Part shown: positions 23,098 through 33,799 of the stretch, one piece after another
Numbering within the stretch: position 1 is the stretch's first letter
Layout of the letters: each line of letters starts with the position of its first letter
Position numbers and translations under genes: made by a program
The notes under the pieces: generated by a model
What the model was told of the DNA's origin: nothing
The model's database searches: none
Seen by the model: only the letters and a program-made list of their open reading frames with translations
Assembly (NCBI GenBank): GCA_051453625.1
Contig: JBOZIK010000001.1
Coordinates: forward strand, 73,276,409-73,340,408
Direction of reading: 5' to 3'
DNA: 64,000 bases
Source of the DNA: Welwitschia mirabilis
Taxonomy: Eukaryota > Gnetophyta > Gnetopsida > Welwitschiales

Positions 23098-23542
23098 GTA
23101 CTTCCTCTTCTCATATTTTGCATATCCTCGAGAAAGCCCTTGTTATTGACTCTTGGTGATTTTAACTTAAAGCTTAGGGAATCATGGAGCTTTGCGATCT
23201 TGAAAGAGCCTTGAATTCTTCACATACTACAAACAAATATAGGTATGGTTCTATTTTATTCTTGCTTCTTTAATTGGTCTTTTCCTTGTATGCATCCCTT
23301 TACATATCTTTATTATATCTTCTTTCTTTAAGCTATTGTAAATATGCTAGATGTGTGTGTTACTGATATCTAAATAGATGTATTCCTAGATATAAATCTT
23401 AGGTTCTACTATTTTCTACTTGATGGAATATTTATGAATCTAAATCCAAGTTATTCTTGTGAAGGATTTATGTTTTGTTGATGTACCTTACCCATACTTC
23501 TCTCGATATCTTGAATTCTTATGATCTTGAGGAAATGAATAT

Positions 23543-23765
23543 TTCACAGATCATCAAACGAGCAGTAGAATGTAAGAACTCATAGATTTCCAAATGAGGT
23601 AGTGGGGTTAATTTATTAAACCACAGATCACTAAATGAGGAACTAGGCTCCAAAGATCATCGAATGAGGAAATTCATAAGAGAATATATGAAAAATATTA
23701 TGAGAAATCCACAAATCATTGAATGAGGCAATGGACCCCATAGATCACCAAATAAGGCAGTGCTA
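23543..23765 (+). repeat. Irregular array of a ~25-bp GATCACC-AATGAGG motif
   Basis: Six diverged copies of a motif close to CACAGATCACCAAATGAGGC start near 23543, 23582, 23622, 23651, 23708 and 23736, with uneven spacers. Five counterparts occur in the 3' LTR at 32077-32270. Confidence 0.7.
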
Positions 23766-24461
23766 ACATTGAAAAATATATATGATGAAAGAAATTATTG
23801 GAAAATTGATTAATTCTCATATCATTTCTAGAAGATCGTCATTGAAATTCTTGAATCTTGCTTAAAATATTTTGAGATTTGGAATTTTCCAATCTTCATC
23901 TTGAGACATGGATTTCTTTAAATCTTTACTATGCCTTACTTGGATCATATTAGAAGCTATGAAATTTTCATAGTTCTCAATCCATATTTCTTATGTAAAC
24001 AGGTGGTAAAATTAGATCTTGAATACCAAAGAGGACATAAAGAAATAGAAGTTATTATTCTAAATTATGCTAAAATATTTATCTTTGACTGAAACTTATA
24101 GGTCTTACTAAATCTTGAAATTTCAGTGATGTAATTATTATAACATTGAGAGTACTTCCCAAATTAAATCATGTGTATTCTAGATTATACCTTCTTGAAT
24201 TTTTAAGAACAAAAGCAATAAAATTTTGATTTTCTTTTTAAAAATATCTATATTTTTATTGTCGATTTTTCTTAAGAATTGTAGAAACTTTAATATTATT
24301 AGGTTTACCTATATCTTGTTACAATAATTATTGATTTCATATAAGTATTATTATCCTGTGATTTTAATTATTTTTACATTAATCATTATTATAGTAGGTT
24401 ACTTTTAAAAGTAGGACATTTAGGGCTTCTTAGAGAAGAGGATTGTATTAAGAAAAAAAAA

Positions 24462-24595
24462 TTTTGGTTATAAAAAGTTGAGTGTTACATTTTTAAAAGT
24501 AACATTTTTTGGCTATAAAAAGTTGAGTGTTACATTTTCAAAAGTAACATTTTTTGGTTTTAAAAATTTGGGAGTTACTTTTCAACTTTAGAGTG
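24462..24595 (+). repeat. ~45-bp tandem repeat near LTR end, three units
   Basis: The unit is TTTTGG-TATAAAAAGTTG-GTGTTACATTTT-AAAAGTAACAT, repeated about every 45 bases with the last copy shortened. GTTACATTTT and AAAAGTAAC are nearly complementary, so each unit can form a short hairpin. A matching array lies at 32985-33110. Confidence 0.75.
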
Positions 24596-24636
24596 GGTTT
24601 GAATTTTTCAACTGTAGAAGTCCAGATGTTACAATT

Positions 24637-24652
24637 TGGTATTAGAGTCAGG
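24637..24652 (+). other. Primer binding site, tRNA-iMet type (mutated)
   Basis: TGGTATTAGAGTCAGG starts three bases after the 5' LTR. It differs from the standard TGGTATCAGAGCCAGG by two C-to-T changes. Confidence 0.85.
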
Positions 24653-25467
24653 TTAGTAATTCTATTAGGCAATATCACTCTGAAGTTAATATAAGATCCT
24701 AGGTTGTGATTTTACTAGGTGTAATGGTTATTTAAGTTTAACATCAAAGCATAATTTATAGTATTATATGAATAAGATAACTAAAAGTTATAAACAATTA
24801 AGTTAAAAACATAAGAAAAAGATGTGATTAATGAATTAGTAGAGGTACTAATGAAAGATGATACCTTTATTTTCCTTGGGTTTGGTAAACATTCCTCTCT
24901 AAATGATACTTCTAGAAGTGCCATTAATACTATTTTGAAATTGTCTTTAAGGAAATTAAGAAAACCTTTACACATTAAGAATGAGTAGCCTCGAGGTTTC
25001 CACAAGTATGTCATTATTGTTCAAGGAGTATATAGTGTTGTAGATCACAGATCTATCATAGCAAGAAGCTGATGGTTTAACATATTTTCATGGAAGAAAA
25101 ACTAGGCTAGACAAACCCATGCTCCATTTTCTTAAATGGCAATGATTAGGCCTATGAATATAAATACTAGGTAGAAAGGGAGAAGGGATAAATTATTATG
25201 AAGTAAATATCAGTTTAGGATTCCAAAGATCAAGCGTATGTTATGGAGAATAAAATTCCAACATAGTCTACAACCATTAAACCCTTGTTTCAACTGTCAA
25301 TATTTCCTTCCCCCCTCCCTATCTCTATTTATTCATGAGGTGTACTATATAATAGGCTATAATGCTTTGTGTCTCTTCTTGTGCTTCCATAGAAACCTAG
25401 GTCATTAGAGATAAAAAGGAAAAATCCATTTTCTAAAGATATGAAATATTTTCAAAACTTTTAAATA
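24653..25467 (+). other. Element leader region, no gag recognised
   Basis: The place for 5' leader and gag, but no gag block is visible. An open frame on the minus strand at 24781-25014 has no family resemblance and no context. Confidence 0.4.
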
Positions 25468-26380
25468 GGGGCCTAATGTAAAGAAGTTCATGGAAGTCTT
25501 ATTAATCAAGCTAGATCACAGGTTAGTAAGGGAGATTCTAAATTTGGATATATAAATAGGAGTTAAGTTGAAGTTCTTCAAGTAAAGTATAAAAGTGAAT
25601 CATCTTAAGCATGATTCAAGTACGTACATAACCCTCATTCATCAATTGGCTGATATTGAATCTTGATTTGGGATTTTTGAATAAATAAAGGAAATTGAAC
25701 TACAGCTGAATGAAAAGATTTAGACATGCCTTATAGGTCATATGTTTGATTCAAACAAGTGTGTAGAAGCCTTAAAATTGTTTATAGATGAAGAATAATG
25801 ACTGCATACTAAATGTTTTCACATACATTGCAGTGATTAATGGTTTTGATAAATGTGATTTGGCTAAACATACCTATGAAGGTTTTAAGAATGTCAAGAG
25901 GAATGACTATCTTCTCAATGTAGTGTTATATAACAAACTCATTGATATTTTGAATGAAGCTAAGCATCTTGCTAATGATTTAAAGATTTTTAAGGAAATG
26001 GAATTCTCTAGATGTTTTCCTACTCCTATAAATTAAACAATGTTTTGAAAGAATACATTAAAGCAAATAATATATTAGAGGTTTTGTACTATTATGAAAA
26101 AATGAAGGATCAGGGCATCTCTCCTAGATCTTATACATATTCCATCCTGATGTTAGCCTTTTGTAAGGTAAAACATCTGGAAAGGTCATTATAGCTTCTT
26201 GAAGAAATGGATGAAAAAGGTTTTAAACCTTATCCTAATACTTCTTATAGTTTGATTAATTCTCTTGATAAAGCAAAATAATTTGAAGTTGTGTTGTAGT
26301 TACTTAAGAAGATGATTAACAGTGGTTCTTCTCCAAGTTTAAGAATATACTCTATTATGATCAAACATCTTGAAATAGGA
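25468..26380 (+). pseudogene. PPR protein gene fragment, At3g16010-like, captured
   Basis: PPR proteins bind organelle RNA through tandem ~35-residue helical repeats. The N-terminal piece (MEVLLIKLDHRLVREILNL, then IGVKLKFFK and HDSSTYITLI) matches the conserved N-terminus of the At3g16010 type as I recall it. The fragment then skips the middle repeats and resumes at 25788 with MKNNDCILNVFTYIAVINGF, followed by NVVLYNKLIDIL. A frameshift near 26025 leads to YYEKMKDQGISPRSYTYSIL, LLEEMDEKGFKP, SLINSLDKAK and IYSIMIKHLEIG (26370). Stops interrupt the later part (after 26190 and near 26280-26300). It lies on the same strand as the surrounding retrotransposon, 0.8 kb after the primer site, where gag would be. 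Confidence 0.82.
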
Positions 26381-27100
26381 ATTTCTTACTTTATCTTCTT
26401 AGAGTTCTAGAGAAGATGATTTTTCCCCAGTATTTGAAGTCCTTTAGAAACTCTTTTAACTCCTACAGTTCTATTTCCACATCTTCTAATGCTCCTCCAC
26501 TTACTTTTCTTAGTGATGGTTCTTTTCCTTCCCTATTAGATAGATTTGAATTATTCATTCCATTGTTCCAAAATAAATCTCGACAAACATGACATTTATA
26601 GGTAGGCATTTTCTATATGTGATGATATTGTACAAAGAATAAGCATAATGGCATTTGTCTAAAGTTTTGTTATTAAAGTGGTAAATTATTATTCTATGTT
26701 CCCTTGAAATCAAATTATGATTTAAGGTAGATATTTGTGAGAGATTCCATTCTCAAAACTTGACTAAGTAAAAGTGGATTCTTTAGACAAACATATCAAA
26801 AGGACTGATGATTTAGGCTAGGAATGTGCCTTTGCAACTTACCTATTAATTGAAGACCATTTTTATCTCCTCAATCCTCACTCTTACAACATAGCCAAGA
26901 TTATTAGAGAGAAGTAAAATTCTAGAGAATTAAATGGAGGCTCTAAATAAAGAAGAATTTAAGAACATATCTGATAATAAAGAAAATTAGAGAATACCTC
27001 TAGTGATTATCAAAATTTAGAGAAAATTCCAAGCTTCCACAAGAATTACCTTTTACTAGGGAATCCCAAAGAGGTATGCATTGTTCCTCTAAGTGATAGG
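26381..27100. other. No recognised gene
   Basis: Sequence between the two captured coding regions. No frame or motif on either strand could be assigned. Confidence 0.4.
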
Positions 27101-27119
27101 AATTCTTCCTACTGGACCT

Positions 27120-28860
27120 ATAATCAACTCTTTAGTTCATGTAATTCCCCTCAAATAATATCCTTAATATGTCTTTAATAGATATTCCCTTCATTTTATC
27201 TCCCAATTTCTCATAAAGAACCTTTTTTAGCTCTTGTATATTGTGTTGCATGAAGGAATTATAGGTATCACATCTAAATTATTTTGAAGATATTCTTCAT
27301 TAAGATACTAGTTTCATTATATTAGAGTTTATAAAATAGACTTTGAAGTGCTAAGGATATGCTTTGTATCTTTTCAAAGCTAGATTGTCATTGCATTATA
27401 GATGGATCAATGAAAGCATCCATTCCATTTGAGATTTCTTCATTAACATTTTCATATCATTTTACTTCTTCTTCAATTCCACCTATGCAATTATCATATT
27501 TCATAGATAATTTAAGTGCTAGAAAATAATCAAAGAAGTCTTTTATCTTTGGCATAACTTCAAGCATCAGCAATAAAAGTTATAGATTTTCTAGTCTTGT
27601 AAATTCTAGATTACAATCATCTTTTCATACAAGGACTTATCTATATTATTCTTTTAATTAGACTATTCTCGGAAAAGTCCTTTATAGGTTTTGAGGAATC
27701 ATTTTCTTCAGAATTATTTTTATAAGTTGGTCCACATTCTTCTAGAAAATAATATCCATATCTATCTATTTCTATATCTTTTGATATTAGTAAATCAAAC
27801 AATGATCCTAACATATTTGGTGGCCACACAAACAAAATCCTAAGAATATTTATTGATGTTATTTCCATAAATTCTTCTTTGATGAAATGTTCATCTATGA
27901 GAGTGTTGAGTGCATTATAGTGAGCTATGATTTGTAAAGCTTATTCTTTGAATTACATCTATTCTAGAACTTCACTATATTTATCATTATGAATTACTCC
28001 AAGAAATGATTTTTAGGTACTAATTAAGATGATTTAGTAATTTAAGGATACTTAAGAAGTAAATTATTTCACCATATCATAAGAATTAGAAGTGTTGCCC
28101 CTATTTTGAAAATTCACTAAAAAGCCAACAATCATATCTATTTTAAGTTCTTCTCTAGAAATAATTGCATCACACTTTCTAAGTCCTCTTAGGCTAGTTG
28201 TGTATTATGAAGCACTAAGAATCCTTATAAATCCCTTTTCTTGACTCCTCTAATGGAGTTATAGGTATACCATGTTCATAATGGACATGAAACACTTACT
28301 TAATAGGCAAATCTCTCCTCAAATAAATATATTACTTCTTTGAAAAAATAGCCATTATGAAAATTCCCCTCTCCATTAAATTAAATTACATAATATTTTC
28401 CAAACTTAAGTTTTGCCCATCAAGATCAAAGAAAACTAGTAGGCCTCCTTCTTTCAAGATGCTCTATAAAATATGTAGAAGGTCAAGGCTATGCCTTCTC
28501 TTGATTTCATTGTTCATAGTTCTACGTAGTGCAAAGATCTTTCTCATATCTTATTTTTTGATGTTATGAACTTAAAAATCTTTTCAATTCATAAAAGCAG
28601 TTACTTTGCTTCCACAAATCAAAAGTAGACCTATGAAAGCACAAGTAGCAACATTGTCATTGATTCCACTAGTAAACTATAGAATGTCTTTATAGGAACT
28701 ACAGATAATTAATCCCCTAAACATCCATGAATATGCTCATCTTCTAACTAGAAATTCTTATGGAATTACTCTTAAATATGCAACTTTACAAGTATTATCA
28801 TCTTCTAACTAGCTTCTAAAGGAATAATTCTATTTAAGGCTTGGATTAAAGAGCTTTTTA
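27120..28860 (-). pseudogene. Unrecognised coding-like region, minus strand, inside the Del/Tekay-like element
   Basis: A long minus-strand stretch with few stops per frame. From 28840 down: TCKVAYLRVIP, AYSWMFRGLIICSSYKDIL, SGINDNVATCAFIGLLLICG, then MRKIFALRRTMNNEIKRRHS followed by LDLLHIL and LKEGGLLVFFDLDGQNLSLE (to about 28360). An open run 27868-27641 contains FVWPPNMLGSLFDLL and GYYFLEECGPTYKNNSEEND, and further down are EEISNGMDAFIDPSIMQ and MQHNIQELKKVLYEKLGD (about 27250). I do not recognise the family or families. It follows the second PPR fragment on the same strand, so both may derive from one captured locus. The plus-strand open frame 28357-28569 is its antisense. Confidence 0.35.
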
Positions 28861-28906
28861 AAAGCTTCATAACCTTTAAGATAAGCTCATCTTCTAATCA
28901 TATCTA

Positions 28907-29125
28907 GAATCCCCTTGTGGGCATATCAAGAATTGTACTTATGTGCAATCTTCTATACCTTCATAAGTACACAAACCTTGGGCTAGTATTGTAAACTAAA
29001 ACTATTAAATTTTTTAAATATGCTTTTCCTTCCTCAACTAGTCTAGCATGACTACAAACTAATAAAACATGAAGGAATGTAACATAGTTTGGTTTGGTTC
29101 CTTGCAATAGCATTTTTTCAAAGAT
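28907..29125 (-). pseudogene. PLS/E-type PPR gene fragment, captured in opposite orientation
   Basis: From 29113 down the minus strand reads MLLQGTKPNYVTFLHVLLVC, then SHARLVEEGKAYLKN and NTSPRF. This matches the 'P-N-VTFL-VLSACSHAGLVEEG' stretch near the end of the PPR tract in PLS-class (E/DYW) plant editing factors. A TGA follows (complement of 28961-28963), and MPTRG at 28924-28910 resembles the next conserved block. It is a different PPR subclass from the plus-strand fragment at 25468-26380 in the same element. Confidence 0.75.
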
Positions 29126-30899
29126 TTATATGATTATTATTGGATGGATATGATGTCTCTTACACTTTTTCCTAACCAAATAACTATGATCAAAGAAAAC
29201 TATGCACCCAACTTTTTTGAGTGATCTCATGAGGTGGGAGAAGGAATTAAAATGTCTTGGCATGCATGTGGAGTAACATGCTTATTATTTTATGTAATTA
29301 AACATTTTTATGATGAAATTAGTAAATGAGTTTGATGAGAGTAATGAGTCATTGGGTTATTCTAGTAAGTCTAGTGTAGTTTTATTTCCCTTATTCTTGT
29401 AAATTTTTCTTAAAAAATGACTTATTTTCATCCATAATCAACTAATTTTCTTTGCAATTCGAATTATCTTTTCTACTTTAATTTCACGGAATGCCATTTT
29501 TTATTTAAAAACCCTCATGTTTCCAATTTTCTTAATTTTGGACTTATTTGTCGCTCTTGTAACCTCCCTCTACAAATATAATTTACACATTAATCCTTCA
29601 TCAATTGGTTAAGTAAGAATTCACGCAATTAATTCCATGTCTACATTGTGAGTTTTGTAAGTTTTACTGATCGATTGATTTTTCAATCAGTTCCAATGTT
29701 GAAGGCCTTTATTATCTTTAATCCTTGTACTTGTAGCTATTTCTATTAAACTTTTTCTTGTGGATTTATTATTAATCTAAGCTACGATATTTTATATCAT
29801 TATTCATGAGGTTTAAGATTAAGTACAAAAGGAAAAGGATGTTTGACTTAAGCTAATTTGTTTTTTCCAATTTACATTTTTAAAACCTTGATATTCATTT
29901 AGTAGATTAAGGTTTTAGTGTTGGGAAAATTACTTTATCTAATAGGAATTAAAAAACAATTGTCATTCGTTATTAAATAACTTATTTATATTTTAAGCCT
30001 TATAGGACTAGAATACTAGTTAATCTTACTAATAACTTAGACTTTTACTCTCTCTTATATGTCTTATCCACTTTTAAAGATCCCAAATCTATGGATGTTA
30101 CTCATAAAGAGTATGATTCATAGTGCTTATTAATGTAGCAAGGCATTAAGAGTTACTCAAATAAGAGAAGGTTAATTTAATAAGGTAAAGGTTAAATGTG
30201 ATAAAGGTTAAGCAAATAACAAAGGTGCTTTTAAAGATAAGAGATGAGATAAAGCTTATTCATATAGATTTTTCTTCATAAAAATGTTAAAAAGTTTTAT
30301 GTACATTTTTATTATTATTAGCTATATTTTAAAAAAGATTTTAATGGTTGTGAAACCAAAATAATAGATGCTTGGTATTCAAAGTCTTAAATCATACTCT
30401 TTGCTAAATTAGAGCCTTATAAAATAATTAGTAAACTTCCTTAATAAATTTAGGTATTATAAAATCCATTATGCAATTAATAGTTACTTATCATTTTAAA
30501 TACTTTCATTTAATGTCATTAACCAACCAATCTCTATACCTAATACCTTTGACTTATTAGGCTTTAAGATGCTATATATACATATTAATCTTGAAGTGTA
30601 AATTCAATTAGAAGTATCAAAAAGGAATTAAAAGAAGCTCAATACAAAGGAGTATATTGTGGAAGAGGCTTATAATTTATGAGCTTAGGCTTGAGAAATT
30701 TCTATATGACATCTTTAGAGATGAGTATTACAATTCAGAGTGAGAGATTATTATGTTATAATTTTATAGTTTTAAATTTAATAGATCAAGTTAATTTTGA
30801 TTTTGGATGAAGCAAGGAGATATTTGAGGTATTTTGGTTTATGAAATTAAATGCTTACAACCTTCTGTAAGTATATTTAATTATATTCTTAGAAATTTA
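29126..30899. other. No recognised gene
   Basis: Expected position of the pol gene of the Del/Tekay-like element, but no RT, RNase H or integrase block is readable before 30900. A+T-rich, with stops in all frames. Confidence 0.4.
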
Positions 30900-31034
30900 T
30901 ACTCAAAGAAAGATAATTTAAATTTATAGATTACAATGATTAGAAGAGATAAAAGCAAAAGAAACTTGGAAATATAAATTAAATGTATTAAAGAAGTAAG
31001 CTTTCTTGTTCAAGTTTCAAGGATAAAATTTTTA
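30900..31034 (+). pseudogene. 3' tip of Del/Tekay-type pol
   Basis: One frame reads RDKSKRNLEI, a stop, IKCIKEVSFLVQVSRIKF. It fits the extreme C-terminus of Del/Tekay chromovirus pol, where a 'WRN...EATWE...MR..YP.LF' block is followed by an end close to 'SRTKF', directly upstream of the polypurine tract. This fixes the lineage and orientation of the element. Confidence 0.7.
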
Positions 31035-31046
31035 AGGAGTGAATAA
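31034..31046 (+). other. Polypurine tract of Del/Tekay-like element
   Basis: AAGGAGTGAATAA directly before the 3' LTR, a decayed form of the AAGGAGGGGAGAA-like tract of this lineage. Confidence 0.65.
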
Positions 31047-33154
31047 TTTTCATGTTCCAAATGTTAAAACATTCTAAAACTTATCCTAAGAGCTATATCA
31101 AAATTGTAATAAAAATAAAGTAAATAATAGAGTCAAATTTAAGGTCTTGAAAGAATAAGGAAATATTATAAATGGATAAATATATAGAGATGATATTAAT
31201 TTTATCTTAATATTATTTAAACATTATTTTTAATTATATTAAATTAATTAACTTACAATTAAATTCCTATTTCTTATTATGATAAAAAGTAGTGGCATGC
31301 TCTTGAAATTTAAGCATTTATTTCTTAAATTATGGAGTTATTAGTAATGCTTATATTTGGAATGTGAAAATAGTATATATTGTAACTAACTTGTCTTAGT
31401 TTTTCTTATGTTAAAGAATTTAATTCTTACAAGAATATTTTTAATGATCATTATTTTGCAAAATGAGCAGTTTCCATTATGATGAATTATTATGCACCCA
31501 ATGACCAGAAAAATTAATGATGAGGTGTTATGAAAGCCCTACCATCTTCACCACCTCCATCTCATGATGGTGTCTCTTAGCATTCTGGAGTTTTCTCATC
31601 ACCCCACATCCTTATGTTATGAAATAGGACTCCCTATTCTCATATTTTGCATATTGTTAAGAAAGCCCTTATTATTGAATCTTGGCAATTTTAACTTAAA
31701 GCTTAGGGAACCTTGAAGCTTTGGAATCTTGATAAGAGCCTTGAAGTCTTTAAACACTATAAAAAAAATATTAGTATGATTCTATTTCATTCTTACTTTC
31801 TTAATTGGTCTTTTCCTTGTATGCATTCTTTTATGCATCTCTGTTGTATTTGTTTTCTTCCAAATATTGTAAAGATGCTAGATGTGTGTATTATTGATAT
31901 CTAAATAGACGCATTCCTAGATATAAATCTTATCTTCTACTATTTTTCACTTGACAAAATTTTTATGAATCTAAATCCAAGTTCTTCTTGTGGATGATTT
32001 ATGTTCTATTGATGTACCTTACTCATACATCTCTTGATATATTGGATTCTTGTGATCTTAAGGAAATAAGTATGTGACAAATCACTGAATGAAGCAGTGG
32101 AATGTAAGAATTCACAGATCATCAAATGAAGTAGTTAAATTTATTAATTAATCTTAGATTACTAAATGAGTCAGTGGGCTTCATAGATCACCAAATGAGG
32201 TAGTGGAGTAAGATAATATATGCAAAATATTATGAGAAATTTACAAATTACAAAATGAGGCAGTGATGGTATTGAAAAATATATATGATAAAAGAAATTA
32301 TTGAAAAACTAGTTAATTCTCATATTGTTTTCATAAGATCATTATTGAAATTCTTGAATCTTACTTAAACCATCTTGAGATGTGGAATTTCCCAATCTTC
32401 ATCTTAAGACATGGGTTTCTTTAAATATTTACCTTATCTTGTCTATATCATATTAGGAGCTATGAAATTTTTATGGTTCTCACTCCATATTTCTTGTTAA
32501 AAAATGTGGTGAAACTAGAGCTTAAATGCTAAGGAGGAGGGTATAGAGAAATGGAAATTATTATTTTAGTTTATGTTGAAATATTATCTTAGAGTGGAAC
32601 TTATAGTTCTTGCTAAATATTGAAATTCAGTGATGTAATTATTATGATCTTGAGAATTTGTAACAAACTAAATCATGTGTATTCTAGATTATACCTTCTT
32701 GAATTTGTAATAGCATAAGCAATAAAATTTTGATTTTACTATTAAAAATATCTATATTTTTATTGTTAATTTTTCTTATTAAATAGTACTATATTCAAAA
32801 TTATATCATCTTTAATATTATCAAGTTTATCTATAACTTGTTAGAATAATTATTGATTTCATAGAAATATCATTGTCCCATGATTTTAATTATTTTTAAA
32901 TTAATCATTATTATAGTAGGTTACTTTTAAAAGGAGGACATTTACAGCTTCTTAAAAGAAAGGATTGTATTAAGAAAAGCAACATTTTTCACTTGTAATT
33001 AGATGTTACATTTTCAAAAGTAACATTTTTTAGTTGTAAAAAATTGGATGTTACATTTTCAAAAGTAATGTTTTTCTCTTCTAAAAAGTTGAAAGTTACC
33101 TTTTGGCTTTAGAGTGAGTTTGAATTTTTCAACTATAGAAGTCTAGATGTTACA
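31047..33154 (+). repeat. 3' LTR of the Del/Tekay-like element
   Basis: Begins TTTTCATGTTCCAAAT, aligned with TGATCACATCTCAAAT at 22578 (TG lost), and ends TCTAGATGTTACA as in the 5' LTR. It is followed at once by the interrupted Athila integrase. The open frame at 31713-31904 is LTR sequence. Confidence 0.87.
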
Positions 33155-33760
33155 TTATTAAAGATAGGCTTCTAGAAGCTTTAAATTGATAGATAATATT
33201 TTTAAGAAAAACATTTATGGTAGTTTAAAAGGAATAATGTGCTATAGACTAAGTATTTATCCACTTAGTAAGGATGTACCTTTTTTCATATGAAGAAGGA
33301 TTAATTGAACTAACAAAGTCTATTCCTCATATACTAAAGGGTTTAATTGATTATATCCATTATTTTATCATCTTTATATCTTAAGTAAATTCTTCTTTCC
33401 TTTGAGATTTATTATGTGTTTGAAAAATCTAAAAGAATTTTTAAATATTATTGGTCAATTGTATCTCATGTGTAAGATTTTCTTCTTTCACTGTAATGTT
33501 CTCCTCTTTCTTCATCATGCAATTTCTTAAGGATTTCATTTCGTGATTCTTCTTTAACACATCTTTTTATGATATCGTCTTTAGATTTTGTAAATAACAT
33601 ATTATCATTGCATATATAATCTCTAACTTTTCTCAATAATTTTATTTTCTTATAATAGTTTATAAAAGATGGTAGTTTCTTAATGACTATAAAATTGTCA
33701 AAATTGTTAAACCATGTATTTATTTTGATTTGGAAAAGTTTTTACTAGGGAATTCATTTC
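33155..33760 (-). pseudogene. Athila-like integrase, N-terminal half, copy 2
   Basis: From right to left: GIDFVSSINPSSYEKRYIL, then TKWIN (core start, family 'GIDF.GP...YI...DY.TKW'), and close to the junction VFLKNIIYQFKASRSLSLI (family 'FL..NIFSRFG.PRALISD'). The next residues of the family, after the ISD aspartate, are found at 22577 on the other side of the insertion. Stops are present in all frames. Confidence 0.83.
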
Positions 33761-33799
33761 TAACATTAATTTGTTCTTAATCCTTATCAAATTCTAATC

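Larger units (their letters stand above)
22578..24633 (+). repeat. 5' LTR of the Del/Tekay-like element
   Basis: Begins TGATCACATCTC and ends TCCAGATGTTACA. It aligns over its length with 31047-33154. It contains a TATAAATA box (23090-23097), an irregular array of GATCACC/AATGAGG motifs and a 45-bp triple repeat near its end. Confidence 0.88.
22578..33154 (+). mobile_element. Del/Tekay-like LTR retrotransposon nested in Athila copy 2, carrying host-gene fragments
   Basis: Two ~2.1-kb direct repeats with LTR properties (22578-24633, 31047-33154) flank a 6.4-kb interior. A tRNA-iMet-type primer site follows the left LTR and a polypurine tract precedes the right one. Just before the polypurine tract, 30900-31034 encodes the last ~40 codons of a Del/Tekay-type pol (LVQVSRIKF end). 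Otherwise no gag, protease, RT or integrase was found. The interior instead holds PPR gene fragments on both strands and an unrecognised coding-like stretch, so the element is best read as a non-autonomous derivative or one heavily replaced by insertions. Flanking 5-mers (GTAAA, TTATT) do not match, so a target duplication is not visible. Confidence 0.85.

Noticed and set aside
28357-28569. 70-codon plus-strand frame
   Set aside because: It is antisense to a better minus-strand coding-like run (RTMNNEIKRRHSLD).
22573-33159. Target-site duplication of the Del/Tekay-like element
   Set aside because: The flanking 5-mers GTAAA and TTATT do not match. Either they mutated or the LTR edge is off by a few bases.
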